From assembly GCF_000384295.1 (NCBI RefSeq), contig NZ_KB913037.1, forward strand, positions 5,032,868 to 5,096,867: DNA of 64,000 nucleotides, given 5' to 3'. The position numbers and the translations under genes were made by a program. This DNA comes from Amycolatopsis balhimycina FH 1894 (lineage in GTDB: Bacteria > Actinomycetota > Actinomycetes > Mycobacteriales > Pseudonocardiaceae). Shown in pieces: positions 24,716 to 34,654 of this stretch; the first letter of the stretch is position 1, and every line of letters begins with the position of its first letter. The notes under the pieces are model-generated. The model did no database searches, was not told the DNA's origin, and worked only from the letters and a program-made list of their open reading frames with translations.

Positions 24716-25931
24716 TGCGCAATCGTGCCTGATCCCTGTCGTACTTGATCGTCTGGCCCCGGTCATCGATCCCGAAGCTGAGCCGTGCTGGGCAGCTGAC
24801 CTGCGAAAACATCTGACTGGGGTGCCTGACCCACGAGATCGGCGTGGGGTCCGGCATTCGATCGGGTCGATTCTGGCGCTCGCCGCCGCAGCCGTCGTGG
24901 CGGGAGCCCAGTCGTTCACCGCGATCGGCGAATGGGCCGCCGACGCGCCCCAGCCGGTACTGGCCGCTCTCGGCGCCCGGTTCGATCCCCGCCAAGCCCG
25001 GTATGCAGCACCCGATGAAGCCACCGTGCGGCGCGTGGCCGCCCGGGTCGACGGCGACCTCCTCGACGACGTGATCAGCAGCTGGCTCACCGGCCACAAC
25101 ACCGATGACCCCGACCCGGCCGAGACCGCGCCGGCAGCGATCGCAGTGGACGGCAAATCCTTGCGAGGCACCTTCGCCCGCACCGGCGGCGCCGGAGTGC
25201 ACCTGCTGGCCGCGATCACCCACGAGACGGCAACGGTGCTCGGTCAACGCCAGGTCCCGGCCGGCAGCAGCGAAATCACCTGGTTCCAACCCCTGCTGGA
25301 CACCATCGACCTGGCCGGGCGGGTGGTCACCGCCGACGCCCTGCACACCACCGCCGCCCATGCCCGCTACCTGCATCAACGCGGCGCGGACTACGTGTTC
25401 ACCGTCAAGGAGAACCAGCACCGTCTCCATAGCCTGCTCGACACCCTGCCCTGGCACGAGATCCCCGCCCACATCACCAGCGGCAGCGGGCACGGCCGCA
25501 GCGAACGCCGCACCGTCCAGCTCGCACCCCTGGGCGAGTACCTCGGCTACCCCGCCATCGACTTCCCCCACGCCACGCACGCGTTCCTCATCGAGCGCTA
25601 CACCACCCACCACACCAGCCAGAAACGCTCCGCCCACGCCGCATTCGGCCTCACCAGCCTCACCGGCCCCTGGGCCCACCCCGCCCACATCGGAGACTAC
25701 GTCCGCAGCCACTGGCACATCGAAAACAAACTCCACTACGTCCGCGACGTCACCTACAAAGAAGACCAATCACGAGCCCGCACCGGCACCGCACCCCGCG
25801 TCATGGCCACCCTCCGCAACCTCGCCACCAGCGCACACCGACAAGCCGGACACAACAACATCGCCAAAGCACTCCGCCACACCGCCCGCAACGCCACCCG
25901 AGCCCTCACCCTGCTCGGAATACCCACATGA
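24708..25931 (+). CDS. ISAs1-family DDE transposase
   Basis: A 407-aa transposase. The DDE residues are in the expected contexts: Asp148 in AVDGKSLRG, Asp210 in VTADALHT, and Glu339 in [20 protein letters not shown]. An N-terminal DDE-associated domain carries [19 protein letters not shown]. The length and motifs match the ISAs1 group (H-repeat-associated proteins of E. coli). The frame is uninterrupted, so the enzyme should be active. Its start codon lies inside a stable inverted repeat. Confidence 0.93.
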   Translation: MPAAQSCLIPVVLDRLAPVIDPEAEPCWAADLRKHLTGVPDPRDRRGVRHSIGSILALAAAAVVAGAQSFTAIGEWAADAPQPVLAALGARFDPRQARYAAPDEATVRRVAARVDGDLLDDVISSWLTGHNTDDPDPAETAPAAIAVDGKSLRGTFARTGGAGVHLLAAITHETATVLGQRQVPAGSSEITWFQPLLDTIDLAGRVVTADALHTTAAHARYLHQRGADYVFTVKENQHRLHSLLDTLPWHEIPAHITSGSGHGRSERRTVQLAPLGEYLGYPAIDFPHATHAFLIERYTTHHTSQKRSAHAAFGLTSLTGPWAHPAHIGDYVRSHWHIENKLHYVRDVTYKEDQSRARTGTAPRVMATLRNLATSAHRQAGHNNIAKALRHTARNATRALTLLGIPT

Positions 25932-25960
25932 CCACCACAAACGACTTTGCCGGAACCCTG

Positions 25961-25971
25961 CCGGAGAGGGT
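25961..25971 (+). repeat. Right target-site duplication of the insertion sequence
   Basis: Exact second copy of the 11-base CCGGAGAGGGT next to the right inverted repeat. Confidence 0.85.
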
Positions 25972-26006
25972 GGGGGCTGCTCTGGGGCCGACGGCGGGCC
26001 GGGCCC

Positions 26007-28310
26007 TCAGTTCTCCCGGCGCAGCATGCGGCTGACGCCGGCCGCCACGGTGGTCGCCAGGATCCAGCCCGAAGCCGTGAAGCCGGCCGCCACCCAGTTG
26101 TCCGGGCCGTGCATGTACCACCTCGACTTGTTGCCGAAGTCGACGATCGGGACCAGCAGGTCGGCCGTGTAGATCACCGGGTTCCACTGCAGGCCCGTGT
26201 CCTGCTGGTTCACCACGCAGCGGGGACCGCTGGTCATGAAGCGGCCGGACTTGTCGTGGATGCAGTCGTCGGAGCCCAGGCCGAACCACAGGCTGCCCAG
26301 CACCAGCAGCGTCAGCAGCCAGCCGAGCGCGCGCACCGGGCGGTAGCCGTAGCCGACCATCGATCGCTGCAGCCAGCTCCACAGCCGGACGCCCGGGCCG
26401 AAGAACTGGAACCCCCTGGCGAGTGCCTCGTAGCGGAACTGCTGCTTGCGCAGGGCCACCGTCGAGGCGTGCTCTTCGTTTCCCGCCGCGCGCAGCATGT
26501 GCGCGAGCTGGTCGTACGGGCCTGGCCGGTAGCCGCGCATCGCCCTGCGCAGCAGCTCGATGCGGTCGTCGAGTGCCTTGTCGTCGGCGAGCGGGATGCC
26601 CTTCTTGAGCGCGTCGTAGCGGAAGTCCTCCAGCTCGATGCCGTCGGACGCCGCCCAGAACTGGTCGTTGTCGCTCAGCGTTCCGCAGTGGGCGCGCCGG
26701 AGCACGATCCGGCCCGTCGGCGGGCTGCTCGGCGTCAGGATGAACTCGTCCGAGGCGACGTCGCCCGCGTCCAGGGCCACGCCGAACGGGGGCAGCGACC
26801 CCAGCTGGGAACCGCGCAGGTCCACGCGCCGGGCGACCTGCGCGCCGTCGAGGTTGACGCCGCCTTCCGCGACGAACGGGCGGCCGTTGTTGTCCCGCAG
26901 CGTCAGGTCGCGGCCGACCCGGCCGGTCCGGACGTCGAGGGAGTAGCTGCTGGTGGCGCGCTGGCCGGGCTCGGTGAGCCGGGTGCCCGCCAGGTTGATG
27001 CTGCCGCCGACGTCCACACCCTGCAGCCGCAGCGTGCCGTGGATCGTGGCGTCGGTGAGCTGGAAGTTGCCCGCGATCTTCGAGCGGCGCGCCGAGAACA
27101 CGTCCCGGCCCGGATGGCGGAACATCGAGTTCCAGGCCAGGAAGTTGCCACCGACGGTGACGTCGGCCAGCCGCAGCTGCCCGGCGGGCACGCGCAGGCT
27201 CGTCGCCTCGATGTCGCCGCCGATCTCGGTGCCGTCCAGGTGCAGCGCGCGGTCGTAGTACGGCACCGTCTTGCCGCGCTCGACCCGGATCTCGGCGCCG
27301 GCCAGCCGCAGCGAGCCGCCGATCCGGGCGTTGACCATCCGCAGCGTGCCCAGGGCCTGCAGGCCGTCCGACAGCTCGACGTTCCCGTCGACGCGCATCC
27401 GGTCCGCGACCAGCGCCGGCCGCGGGTCCAGGTACGGGTCGTTGGACTTCCACGCGTCGACGGCGATCGGCCCGTGCTGCGACACCGTCAGCTTGGCTTC
27501 GCGCAGCGAGATGTCGCTGTCGACCGTGGCGCTCGGCAGGTACATGATCCCGGTGGCGGAGAAGCGTTTGCGCTGGCTGGCCGGGCCGTAGTTGTCCACC
27601 TCGCACAGCAGGCTGCCGCCGATGTGCAGGCCGTTGCCGTTGAGCGCGAAGCCGTCCGGGTTGTTCAGCGTCGCGCCGGAGAAGTTGACGTTACCGCCGG
27701 TCCTGACGCCGGGAAGCCGGACTTCGCCGTTGGCGACCATCCGGTAGGCCAGCAGCGCGCCGGTCAGCACGAGCCGGTCGGCCTGGATCGCCTTCCCGTG
27801 CGGGTGCGAGATGACGGTGCGGGTCAGCACCATCGACCCCTCGATCACGGCGTCGGTCAGGTTGACCGCGGCGTTCGGCATCCCGCGTTCGCGGTCGTCG
27901 CCGCGCTGGACCGTGGTCTCCTCGATCTCGCGGTCGGCGCCGTCGACCTGCACGACGCTGCGGATCAGCCGGACGTCGTTGCGGCTGCGCATGTTGCGCG
28001 CCTTCAGCCCGGGCAGCCAGCACTTGCGGAAGACCAGGCCGAGCAGGTTCGCCTCGCGCACGTCCGGCGGCTGCTCGAACCGGCAGCGCTCGAACCGGAA
28101 CAGGTACTTCAGGTCCGCGGCCCGCAGGTCCAGGGTGCCGGTGATGTAGGCGTCCTCGACGTAGACGATCGGGGCGTTCGTGGCCTGACGCCGCCAGCGC
28201 AGCAGCCCGGCGTTGCCCGGTTTCAGCAGCTCGGAGGCCCTGACCTCGTACCGGCGGTCGGGGATACCGGCGAACGGGTCGAGGGGCGGCAACGCGTTCT
28301 CGGTCGTCAT
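26007..28310 (-). CDS. Membrane-anchored beta-helix-like protein of unknown function
   Basis: A 767-aa protein. Residues about 40-530 consist of degenerate 20-25-residue repeats with patterns such as GGNVNFSGATLNNPDGFAL and GSLRLAGAEIRV, resembling a pentapeptide-like or right-handed beta-helix. A helical region then leads to two hydrophobic segments near the C-terminus (ALGWLLTLLVLGSLWFGLG, and WILATTVAAGV close to the end). Related proteins are often labelled membrane-associated oxidoreductase, but I see no nucleotide or flavin site. No signal peptide is present, so the repeat domain probably faces the cytosol. Confidence 0.7.
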   Translation of the reverse strand: MTTENALPPLDPFAGIPDRRYEVRASELLKPGNAGLLRWRRQATNAPIVYVEDAYITGTLDLRAADLKYLFRFERCRFEQPPDVREANLLGLVFRKCWLPGLKARNMRSRNDVRLIRSVVQVDGADREIEETTVQRGDDRERGMPNAAVNLTDAVIEGSMVLTRTVISHPHGKAIQADRLVLTGALLAYRMVANGEVRLPGVRTGGNVNFSGATLNNPDGFALNGNGLHIGGSLLCEVDNYGPASQRKRFSATGIMYLPSATVDSDISLREAKLTVSQHGPIAVDAWKSNDPYLDPRPALVADRMRVDGNVELSDGLQALGTLRMVNARIGGSLRLAGAEIRVERGKTVPYYDRALHLDGTEIGGDIEATSLRVPAGQLRLADVTVGGNFLAWNSMFRHPGRDVFSARRSKIAGNFQLTDATIHGTLRLQGVDVGGSINLAGTRLTEPGQRATSSYSLDVRTGRVGRDLTLRDNNGRPFVAEGGVNLDGAQVARRVDLRGSQLGSLPPFGVALDAGDVASDEFILTPSSPPTGRIVLRRAHCGTLSDNDQFWAASDGIELEDFRYDALKKGIPLADDKALDDRIELLRRAMRGYRPGPYDQLAHMLRAAGNEEHASTVALRKQQFRYEALARGFQFFGPGVRLWSWLQRSMVGYGYRPVRALGWLLTLLVLGSLWFGLGSDDCIHDKSGRFMTSGPRCVVNQQDTGLQWNPVIYTADLLVPIVDFGNKSRWYMHGPDNWVAAGFTASGWILATTVAAGVSRMLRREN

Positions 28311-28350
28311 GAACTCCCCCTCCGGCCCCTGCCATCAAGGTAGCGAAAAA

Positions 28351-28386
28351 ACGGCGGAAACGGTGCCGGAACACCGTTTCCGCCGT
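28351..28386 (-). terminator. Intrinsic terminator of the amino acid ABC operon
   Basis: A perfect 15-base stem (28351-28365 with 28372-28386) and a six-base loop, followed on the minus strand by six T residues: a textbook rho-independent terminator after the ATPase gene. Confidence 0.92.
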
Positions 28387-28393
28387 AAGACCC

Positions 28394-29167
28394 TCAGGCG
28401 TTGGGATTCAGCACCCGGGCGAGGAACGACTTGGTCCGTTCCTCACGGGGGCTCCCGATGACCTGGTCGGGCGGGCCCTCTTCGACGACGACCCCGCCGT
28501 CCATGAACAGGACCTTGTCCGCCACCTCGCGCGCGAACTGCATCTCGTGCGTGACGACGACCATGGTCATGCCGTCCTTGGCGAGCTGCTTCATCACGCC
28601 GAGGACGTCGCCGACGAGCTCCGGGTCCAGCGCGGACGTCGGCTCGTCGAACAGCATCAGCTTCGGTTTCATCGCCAGTGCCCGCGCGATCGCGACGCGC
28701 TGCTGCTGCCCGCCGGACAGCTGCGCCGGGTAGTTCTTCGCCTTGTCCGCGAGGCCGACGCGCTCCAGCAGCTCCAGCGCACGCTGCCGCACCTGGGCCT
28801 TCGGCTCGCGCCGGACCTGGATCGGCGCTTCCATGACGTTTTCGAGCGCCGTCATGTGCGGGAAGAGGTTGAACCGCTGGAACACCATGCCGATGTCCTT
28901 GCGCTGGAACGCGACCTCGTTCTCGCGCAGCTCGTGCAGCTTGTCGCCGCGCTGCTTGTAGCCGACCAGCACGCCGTCGACGTAAAGCCGGCCGGCGTCG
29001 ATCTTCTCGAGGTGGTTGATGCAGCGCAGCAGCGTCGACTTGCCCGAGCCGGACGGCCCGATCAGGCAGAGCACCTCACGCTCGTGCACCACGAGGTCGA
29101 TGCCCTTGAGGACGTCGACGCTGCCGAAGCTCTTGTAGATCTTCTGCGCGGACACCACGGGGGTCAT
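28394..29167 (-). CDS. Polar amino acid ABC transporter, ATP-binding protein
   Basis: A 257-aa ATPase of the GlnQ/HisP group that energises uptake. Walker A is GPSGSGKS, the signature is LSGGQQQR, Walker B is [14 protein letters not shown], and the H-loop is VVTHEM. It is the last gene of a three-gene operon (binding protein, permease, ATPase) with a terminator behind it. Its ATG overlaps the stop of the permease gene by ATGA. Confidence 0.95.
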   Translation of the reverse strand: MTPVVSAQKIYKSFGSVDVLKGIDLVVHEREVLCLIGPSGSGKSTLLRCINHLEKIDAGRLYVDGVLVGYKQRGDKLHELRENEVAFQRKDIGMVFQRFNLFPHMTALENVMEAPIQVRREPKAQVRQRALELLERVGLADKAKNYPAQLSGGQQQRVAIARALAMKPKLMLFDEPTSALDPELVGDVLGVMKQLAKDGMTMVVVTHEMQFAREVADKVLFMDGGVVVEEGPPDQVIGSPREERTKSFLARVLNPNA

Positions 29168-30096
29168 GTGACGTTCCCTCCACCCCGGCCGAACACCCTC
29201 GACCGCCAGCCGGCCCGCTGGACGACGTCCCGCGAGGTACCGCGGGAGAAGCGCTTCTCGATCTGCATCTGGATCAGCGTCAGGACCGACGTCATGAACA
29301 GGTACCAGGCGGCCGCCGTGATGAGCAGCGGGACCGTCTTGTAGTTCTGCGAGTAGATGGTCTGGACCGCGACCATCAGCTCGAAGTACCCGATGGCCAC
29401 GACCAGCGACGTCGTCTTCAGCATCGAGATCGTCTCGTTGCCGGTCGGCGGGATGATCACCCGCATCGCCTGCGGCAGGATGATCCGCCGCAGGGTCCTC
29501 GTCCGGCTCATGCCGAGCGCGCTCGCCGCTTCCAGCTGGCCCGAGTCGACCGACTGGATGCCACCACGCACGATCTCGGCCATGTATGCGGCTTCGTTGA
29601 GCCCAAGACCGAGCAGCGACGCGGTGAACTGCGTGATCAGCTGGTTGGTGTCCCAGCTGACGAACTCCGGCCCGAACGGGATGCCCAGGCCCAGGCGCGG
29701 GTAGGCCAGCGCCAGGAAGTTCCAGATCACCAGCTGCGTGATCAGCGGCGTGCCGCGGAACAGCCAGATGTAGATGCCCGCCGCACCCGAGGTCAGCGGG
29801 TTGGGCGACAGGCGCATCACGGCCAGCAGGATCCCGCCGAAGATCCCGATCAGCATCGAGATCACGGTCAGGATCAACGTGTTCTGCAGGCCGCGCAGCA
29901 CCCGGTCGTCGAAGAGGTAGTCCCCGACGACCGGCCACTGCAGTGCGTCGTTCGTGATCACGCTGCGGGCCACGATGAACGCGACGAAGAGGACGATCAC
30001 CCCGGCCACCCAGCGCCCGTAGTGGCGCACCGGGACGGCCTTGATGGGCTCGGTGTCGATCGGCGCCTCGGGAGGAGGCGCTTCGGAGGAACTCAC
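29164..30096 (-). CDS. Polar amino acid ABC transporter, permease
   Basis: A 310-aa permease of the HisM/GlnP family. The cytosolic N-terminus of about 28 residues is followed by five or six membrane helices. The EAA loop that docks the ATPase is [29 protein letters not shown]. Only one permease gene is present, so the channel is probably a homodimer. The region [13 protein letters not shown] is typical of this family. It lies 24 bases after the binding-protein gene. Confidence 0.94.
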   Translation of the reverse strand: MSSSEAPPPEAPIDTEPIKAVPVRHYGRWVAGVIVLFVAFIVARSVITNDALQWPVVGDYLFDDRVLRGLQNTLILTVISMLIGIFGGILLAVMRLSPNPLTSGAAGIYIWLFRGTPLITQLVIWNFLALAYPRLGLGIPFGPEFVSWDTNQLITQFTASLLGLGLNEAAYMAEIVRGGIQSVDSGQLEAASALGMSRTRTLRRIILPQAMRVIIPPTGNETISMLKTTSLVVAIGYFELMVAVQTIYSQNYKTVPLLITAAAWYLFMTSVLTLIQMQIEKRFSRGTSRDVVQRAGWRSRVFGRGGGNVT

Positions 30097-30120
30097 GAAC
30101 TACGTCCTAACTCGACAGAC

Positions 30121-31056
30121 TCAGGAGGCCGGGTTGATCTCCGACTTGGTGACCGCGCCCGTCGCGTTGAGACCCCACTTGTCCAGGATCTTCTTGTACG
30201 CGCCGCTGTCGATCAGCTTCTGGATCGCGCCCTGGACGGCCTTGCCGAAGTCGCCGCTGTTCTTCGGCAACACGATGCCGTACGGCGCCGTGTCGTACGG
30301 CGCGCCGACCGACTCGAGCTGGCCGTTGGTCTGCTTGACCGCGTAGTCGATGACCGGGGAGTCGGCCAGCTCGCCCTGCACGCGCTTGGCGGTGAGAGCC
30401 AGGTTGACGTCGGTCTGGGCCTGCAGCTGCGTGACCTCGATGGCGGGCTTGCCCGCGCCGGTGCAGGCGGCGTTCTTCTTGTCGAGGTCCTCGACCTGGG
30501 TGGTGCCCTTCTGCACCGCGACCTTCTTGCCGCACAGGTCGTCGGCCTTCAGGCCGTCGGGGTTGCCCTTCAGCACGGCCAGCGAGGTACCCGCGCTGTA
30601 GTAGGAGATCATGTCGACCGACTGCAGCCGCTCGGCGTTGATGCTGAACGACGACATCGCCAGCTCGTACTTCTTGGCGCCGATGCCGGGGATGATGCCG
30701 TCGAAGGCGGCGTTCTGGAAGTCCATCTGCACGCCGAGCACCTGGCCGATGGCGGTGCCGAGGTCGACGTCGAAGCCGGCGGCCTTGCCGCCGTCGACGA
30801 ACTCGTTCGGCGGGTAGCTCTGGTCCTGGCCGACCACGATCTTGCCGTCGGACTTGATGTCGGCGGGCACCATGGCGGCCAGCGCGTCGTCCTTCGCGAC
30901 CGTACCGACGTCACCCGAACCGGCACCCGGCGCGGCCGAGTTGCTGGCACTGACGTTGCCCGCGCCGCTGCCTCCCGCTCCGCACGCCACGGTCAAGCCG
31001 ACCAGGGCGAACGCAGGCAGCAGGGCGATCGCCTTGAGCTGGGTTCCTCGGGGCAC
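30121..31056 (-). CDS. Polar amino acid ABC transporter, substrate-binding lipoprotein
   Basis: A 311-aa extracellular binding protein. A signal peptide ends in the lipobox-like LTVACGAGG, so the mature protein should be lipid-anchored by that Cys, followed by a flexible Gly/Ser/Ala linker. The SBP_bac_3 domain starts at GKIVVGQDQSYPPNEFVD and contains AGFDVDLGTAIGQVLG and DFGKAVQGAIQKLIDSG. Glutamine, glutamate or another polar amino acid is the likely ligand. GTG at 31056 is preceded by GAGGAGTGA. Confidence 0.92.
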   Translation of the reverse strand: MPRGTQLKAIALLPAFALVGLTVACGAGGSGAGNVSASNSAAPGAGSGDVGTVAKDDALAAMVPADIKSDGKIVVGQDQSYPPNEFVDGGKAAGFDVDLGTAIGQVLGVQMDFQNAAFDGIIPGIGAKKYELAMSSFSINAERLQSVDMISYYSAGTSLAVLKGNPDGLKADDLCGKKVAVQKGTTQVEDLDKKNAACTGAGKPAIEVTQLQAQTDVNLALTAKRVQGELADSPVIDYAVKQTNGQLESVGAPYDTAPYGIVLPKNSGDFGKAVQGAIQKLIDSGAYKKILDKWGLNATGAVTKSEINPAS

Positions 31057-31194
31057 GTCGTCACTCCTCGTAGTTCTCAGGTTCTGAGAGCACGCATATT
31101 GCCACTCATCCATACCAAAGCACAGCACCGTGAAGTTACAGCGATGTTTAGAGCGGCGCGCGAGTGTCGCGTCCGGGCCGCACGGTGAGCAAGG

Positions 31195-32850
31195 ATGTCG
31201 TTCATGAACGCCATCCCGCCGCGGCTGCCCCCGTCCGGTCGACGCGCGCGGAAGGCGACGACCAGCCGGATCACCCGTCCGGGTGCCCGGTTCGACGGGT
31301 ACCTCTCCCCGGAACGGCCGCACGCCGGGGCCTACGACGAGATGTTCGCCGCCGACGGCACCGTCCGCGGCCCGTACCGCGCGCTGTACGACTCGATCGC
31401 GGCCCTCGACGCGCACGACCTGAACTCCCGGGCGCTCGCGCTCGACCGGGCGATGGTCGACCAGGGCATCACGTTCTCCTTGTCCGGGCAGGAGCGGCCG
31501 TTCCCGCTGGACCTGGTGCCGAGGGTGATCCAGGCCGCCGAGTGGGCCAAGATCGAGCGCGGCGTTGCCCAGCGCGTGCGCGCGCTGGAGGCGTTCCTCG
31601 CCGACATCTACGGCGACCGGCAGATCCTGCGCGAAGGCGTGCTGCCGCGGCGGCTGATCACCTCGTGCGAGCACTTCCAGCGCGAGGCGTTCGGCATCAA
31701 CCCGCCCAACGGCGTGCGCATCCACGTGTCCGGTGTGGACCTGGTGCGGGACGAAGAGGGCACGTTCCGGGTGCTGGAGGACAATCTCCGCAACCCGTCC
31801 GGGGTGTCGTACGTGATGGAGAACCGGCGCACGATGGCCCGGGTCTTCCCGGACCTGTTCGCCCAGCACCGCGTGCGCCCGGTCGGTGACTACGCGTCGC
31901 ACCTGCTGCGGGCGCTGCGCGCGGCGTCGGCCGCGAACGTCGCCGACCCGACGGTCGTCGTGCTCACGCCGGGAATCCACAACTCGGCGTACTTCGAGCA
32001 TTCGCTGCTGGCGCGGCTGATGGGGGTCGAGCTGGTCGAAGGCCGCGACATGTTCTGCCGCGACAACGTCGTCTACCTGCGGACCACCGAGGGCGAGCGC
32101 CAGGTCGACGTCATCTACCGGCGGGTCGACGACGAGTTCCTCGATCCCGTGCACTACCGGCCGGACTCGGTCCTCGGCATCGCGGGCGTGCTCAACGCGG
32201 CGCGCGCGGGCAACGTCGTCGTCGCGAACGCCATCGGCAACGGCGTCGGGGACGACAAGCTCGTCTACACCTACGTGCCGGAGATGGTGAAGTACTACCT
32301 GAACGAGAAGCCGCTGCTGCCCAACGTGGACACCTTCCGGTGCTGGCTGCCGGACGAGTTCGACCACGTCATGGCGCACCTCGACGAACTGGTCGTGAAG
32401 CCGGTCGAAGGCTCCGGCGGCTACGGGATCGTGTTCGGGCCGGAGGCGACGAAGAAGGAACTGGACACGCTCCGGCGCAAGGTGCGCGCGCACCGGCGCG
32501 GCTGGATCGCGCAGCCGGTGGTCCAGCTCTCGACCGTGCCGGCCAAGGTGGAGGACCGGCTCGCGCCGCGGCACGTCGACCTGCGGCCGTTCGCCGTCAA
32601 CGACGGCAAGGACATCTTCGTGCTGCCCGGCGGGCTGACCCGGGTGGCGCTGCCGGAGGGCAGCCTGGTCGTCAACTCCTCGCAGGGCGGCGGTTCGAAG
32701 GACACGTGGGTGCTGGCGTCCCGCGCGTCGACGGCCGAACGCGAACTCGAGCGGCCCGCACTCGGCGCGATGTCCGCTGTGGACGGATTGGCCGCCGAGC
32801 AGGGGCCGGAGCTGACCTCGTCGCAGCAACAGCAGCAACAGCAGAGTTAG
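31195..32850 (+). CDS. Circularly permuted ATP-grasp protein (type 2)
   Basis: A 551-aa ATP-grasp enzyme of the permuted type, related to M. tuberculosis Rv2411c. Nucleotide-binding segments appear as RVLEDNLRNPSGVSYVMENR and LDELVVKPVEGSGGYGIVFG. With its two downstream partners it forms a conserved cluster predicted to make or modify a peptide by amide ligation; the product is unknown. The C-terminus ends in a run of seven glutamines plus Ser. ATG at 31195 follows GAGCAAGG; an ATG at 31204 is possible. Confidence 0.92.
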   Translation: MSFMNAIPPRLPPSGRRARKATTSRITRPGARFDGYLSPERPHAGAYDEMFAADGTVRGPYRALYDSIAALDAHDLNSRALALDRAMVDQGITFSLSGQERPFPLDLVPRVIQAAEWAKIERGVAQRVRALEAFLADIYGDRQILREGVLPRRLITSCEHFQREAFGINPPNGVRIHVSGVDLVRDEEGTFRVLEDNLRNPSGVSYVMENRRTMARVFPDLFAQHRVRPVGDYASHLLRALRAASAANVADPTVVVLTPGIHNSAYFEHSLLARLMGVELVEGRDMFCRDNVVYLRTTEGERQVDVIYRRVDDEFLDPVHYRPDSVLGIAGVLNAARAGNVVVANAIGNGVGDDKLVYTYVPEMVKYYLNEKPLLPNVDTFRCWLPDEFDHVMAHLDELVVKPVEGSGGYGIVFGPEATKKELDTLRRKVRAHRRGWIAQPVVQLSTVPAKVEDRLAPRHVDLRPFAVNDGKDIFVLPGGLTRVALPEGSLVVNSSQGGGSKDTWVLASRASTAERELERPALGAMSAVDGLAAEQGPELTSSQQQQQQQS

Positions 32851-32860
32851 GGAGGTTCGA

Positions 32861-33808
32861 ATGCTGGCACGCAACGCGGAGTCGCTGTACTGGATCGGCC
32901 GGTACGTCGAACGCGCCGACGACACCTCCCGCATCCTCAACGTCTCGGTCCACCAGCTCCTGGAAGACGCGACCGTCGACTCGGACCACGCGAGCCGCCA
33001 GCTCCTGGCCGTCCTGGGCATCGACCCGGAGGGCGCGGAATCCCTGGACGTGTGGAAGCTGACCGAGCTGGTGGCGTACGCGAAGGACAACCCCGCGTCG
33101 ATCGTCGGCTCGATCAACTCGGCGCGGGAGAACACGCGCGGCGCCCGCGAAGTCGTCTCGACCGAGCTGTGGGAATGCCTGAACGCGACCTGGAACGCGG
33201 TGCCCGACCGGCAGCGCTACGCCCGGCGCGCCGGGCCGCACGCGTTCCTGTCGTTCATCGAGGAGCGCGCGGCGATGTTCGCCGGGCTCGCCGACTCGAC
33301 GATGAGCCGGGACGACGGCTGGCTGTTCATGGTGCTCGGCCGCTCGATCGAACGCGCCGACATGGTGGTGCGGCTGCTGCTGTCCCGGGTCGCGGACCGC
33401 GCGTCGTCGCCGGGCTGGATCACGGTGCTGCGCTCGGCCGGCGCGCAGGACACCTACCTGCGCACGTACCGGGGTGCCCTGGACGCCGGCCGCGTCGTCC
33501 AGTTCCTGTTGCGGGACAGGCTGTTCCCGCGTTCGGTGTTCCACGCGCTGCTGCAGGCCGAGGAGTGCCTGCAGCGGCTCGACCCGGGCGGCGGCGCGCG
33601 CACCAACGAGCAGACCGAGGCCCTGCGCGAACTCGGCCGGGCCCGCAGCGAGCTGGAGTTCCTCCGCCCGTCGGAGCTGCTCACCGACCTGCCGCGGCGG
33701 CTCGCGGCGTTGCAGACGTCGATCAGGGAAATCGGGGAATCCGTGTCGTTGCAGTACTTCAGCACGTCGCCGTGGGTGGCGTGGAGCGGTGCGGAGGTTT
33801 CGCTGTGA
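32861..33808 (+). CDS. Alpha-E domain protein
   Basis: A 315-aa all-helical protein beginning MLARNAESLYWIGRYVERADDTSRIL, the diagnostic start of the alpha-E family, with a second copy-like motif LGRSIERADMVVRLLLSR. It is the fixed partner of permuted ATP-grasp proteins, as in Rv2410c. It has no known catalytic residues and is thought to act as a scaffold in the amide-ligase system. GGGAGG precedes the ATG by a few bases; ten bases separate it from the ATP-grasp gene, and its stop overlaps the next gene by GTGA. Confidence 0.92.
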   Translation: MLARNAESLYWIGRYVERADDTSRILNVSVHQLLEDATVDSDHASRQLLAVLGIDPEGAESLDVWKLTELVAYAKDNPASIVGSINSARENTRGAREVVSTELWECLNATWNAVPDRQRYARRAGPHAFLSFIEERAAMFAGLADSTMSRDDGWLFMVLGRSIERADMVVRLLLSRVADRASSPGWITVLRSAGAQDTYLRTYRGALDAGRVVQFLLRDRLFPRSVFHALLQAEECLQRLDPGGGARTNEQTEALRELGRARSELEFLRPSELLTDLPRRLAALQTSIREIGESVSLQYFSTSPWVAWSGAEVSL

Positions 33809-34647
33809 CGTGGCAGCTGCGGGTGGCGCACCGGACGGGGTACCGGTACGCGACACCGGCGACGCAGTCGTACAACGAAGCCCGGCTGACCCCGCGCTCG
33901 GACCGCCGCCAGACGACGGTGGCGACCCGCATCGAGACGGCCCCGGCGACCCGCGCCTACCGGTACACGGACTACTGGGGCACGGTCGTGACGTCGTTCG
34001 ACCTCCACGCGCCGCACACGGAGTTCACCGTTCTGGCGACGTCGGTGGTCGAGACGGCGGACGAGGCCGAACCGATCCGCGCGGCGACGTGGAAGGACCT
34101 GCGTTCCGACACGGTCGTCGACCACCGCACGGAGTACCTGACCCCGACGGACTACACGCCGCGAGACGTCACCTTGGCGCGCGAGGCCCGTTCGCTGCGG
34201 ACGGGCCTCGACCCGGCGGACGCGGTGCTCGCGGTGTGCGAATGGGTGAACAAGCAGCTCAAGTACCAGCCGGGCACCACCGGCGTCCACTCGACGGCGA
34301 CCGACGCCTGGCAGGCGCGCGAGGGCGTCTGCCAGGACTTCGCGCACGTCACGCTGGTGATGCTGCGCGCGATCGGCGTCCCGGCGCGGTACGTGTCGGG
34401 CTATCTGCACACGAAACCGGACGCGAAGCTCGGCGAGGTGGTCGAGGGCGAGTCGCACGCGTGGGTCGACGTCTGGACGGGCGGGTGGTGGGCGTACGAC
34501 CCGACGAACGCGATCCCGGTCGGACCACGGCACGTGTGGGTGGCGATGGGCCGGGACTACGCGGACGTGGCGCCGCTGAAGGGCATCTTCACCGGCGGCG
34601 GTCAGTCCACTTTGGACGTCTCGGTCCACCTGACCCGGCTGGCCTGA
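33805..34647 (+). CDS. Transglutaminase-like cysteine peptidase
   Basis: A 280-aa protein with an N-terminal beta domain (WQLRVAHRTGYRYATPATQSYNEARLTP) and a transglutaminase-like core. The catalytic triad is visible: Cys in GVCQDFAH, His in ESHAWVDVW and Asp in YDPTN. It is the third member of the ATP-grasp/alpha-E cluster, equivalent to Rv2409c, and may hydrolyse or trim the amide bonds that the ATP-grasp enzyme forms. GTG at 33805 overlaps the preceding stop, so translation is coupled. Confidence 0.92.
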   Translation: MTWQLRVAHRTGYRYATPATQSYNEARLTPRSDRRQTTVATRIETAPATRAYRYTDYWGTVVTSFDLHAPHTEFTVLATSVVETADEAEPIRAATWKDLRSDTVVDHRTEYLTPTDYTPRDVTLAREARSLRTGLDPADAVLAVCEWVNKQLKYQPGTTGVHSTATDAWQAREGVCQDFAHVTLVMLRAIGVPARYVSGYLHTKPDAKLGEVVEGESHAWVDVWTGGWWAYDPTNAIPVGPRHVWVAMGRDYADVAPLKGIFTGGGQSTLDVSVHLTRLA

Positions 34648-34654
34648 GCCGGCC

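Larger units (their letters stand above)
24612..25960 (+). mobile_element. Complete ISAs1-family insertion sequence, 1349 bp
   Basis: The element is bounded by perfect 18-bp inverted repeats: CAGGGTTCCGGCAAAGTC at 24612-24629 and its reverse complement at 25943-25960. It carries one intact transposase gene and is flanked by an 11-bp direct repeat. Intact ends, an intact DDE gene and an unmutated duplication all point to a recent insertion. It landed in the gap between the SMI1/KNR4 gene and the beta-helix protein gene, so no gene is visibly broken. Confidence 0.92.

Noticed and set aside
32829..32849. CAG/CAA run as a CRISPR-like or regulatory repeat
   Set aside because: It is a coding run of seven Gln codons at the end of the ATP-grasp gene. 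No CRISPR array was seen anywhere in the window.
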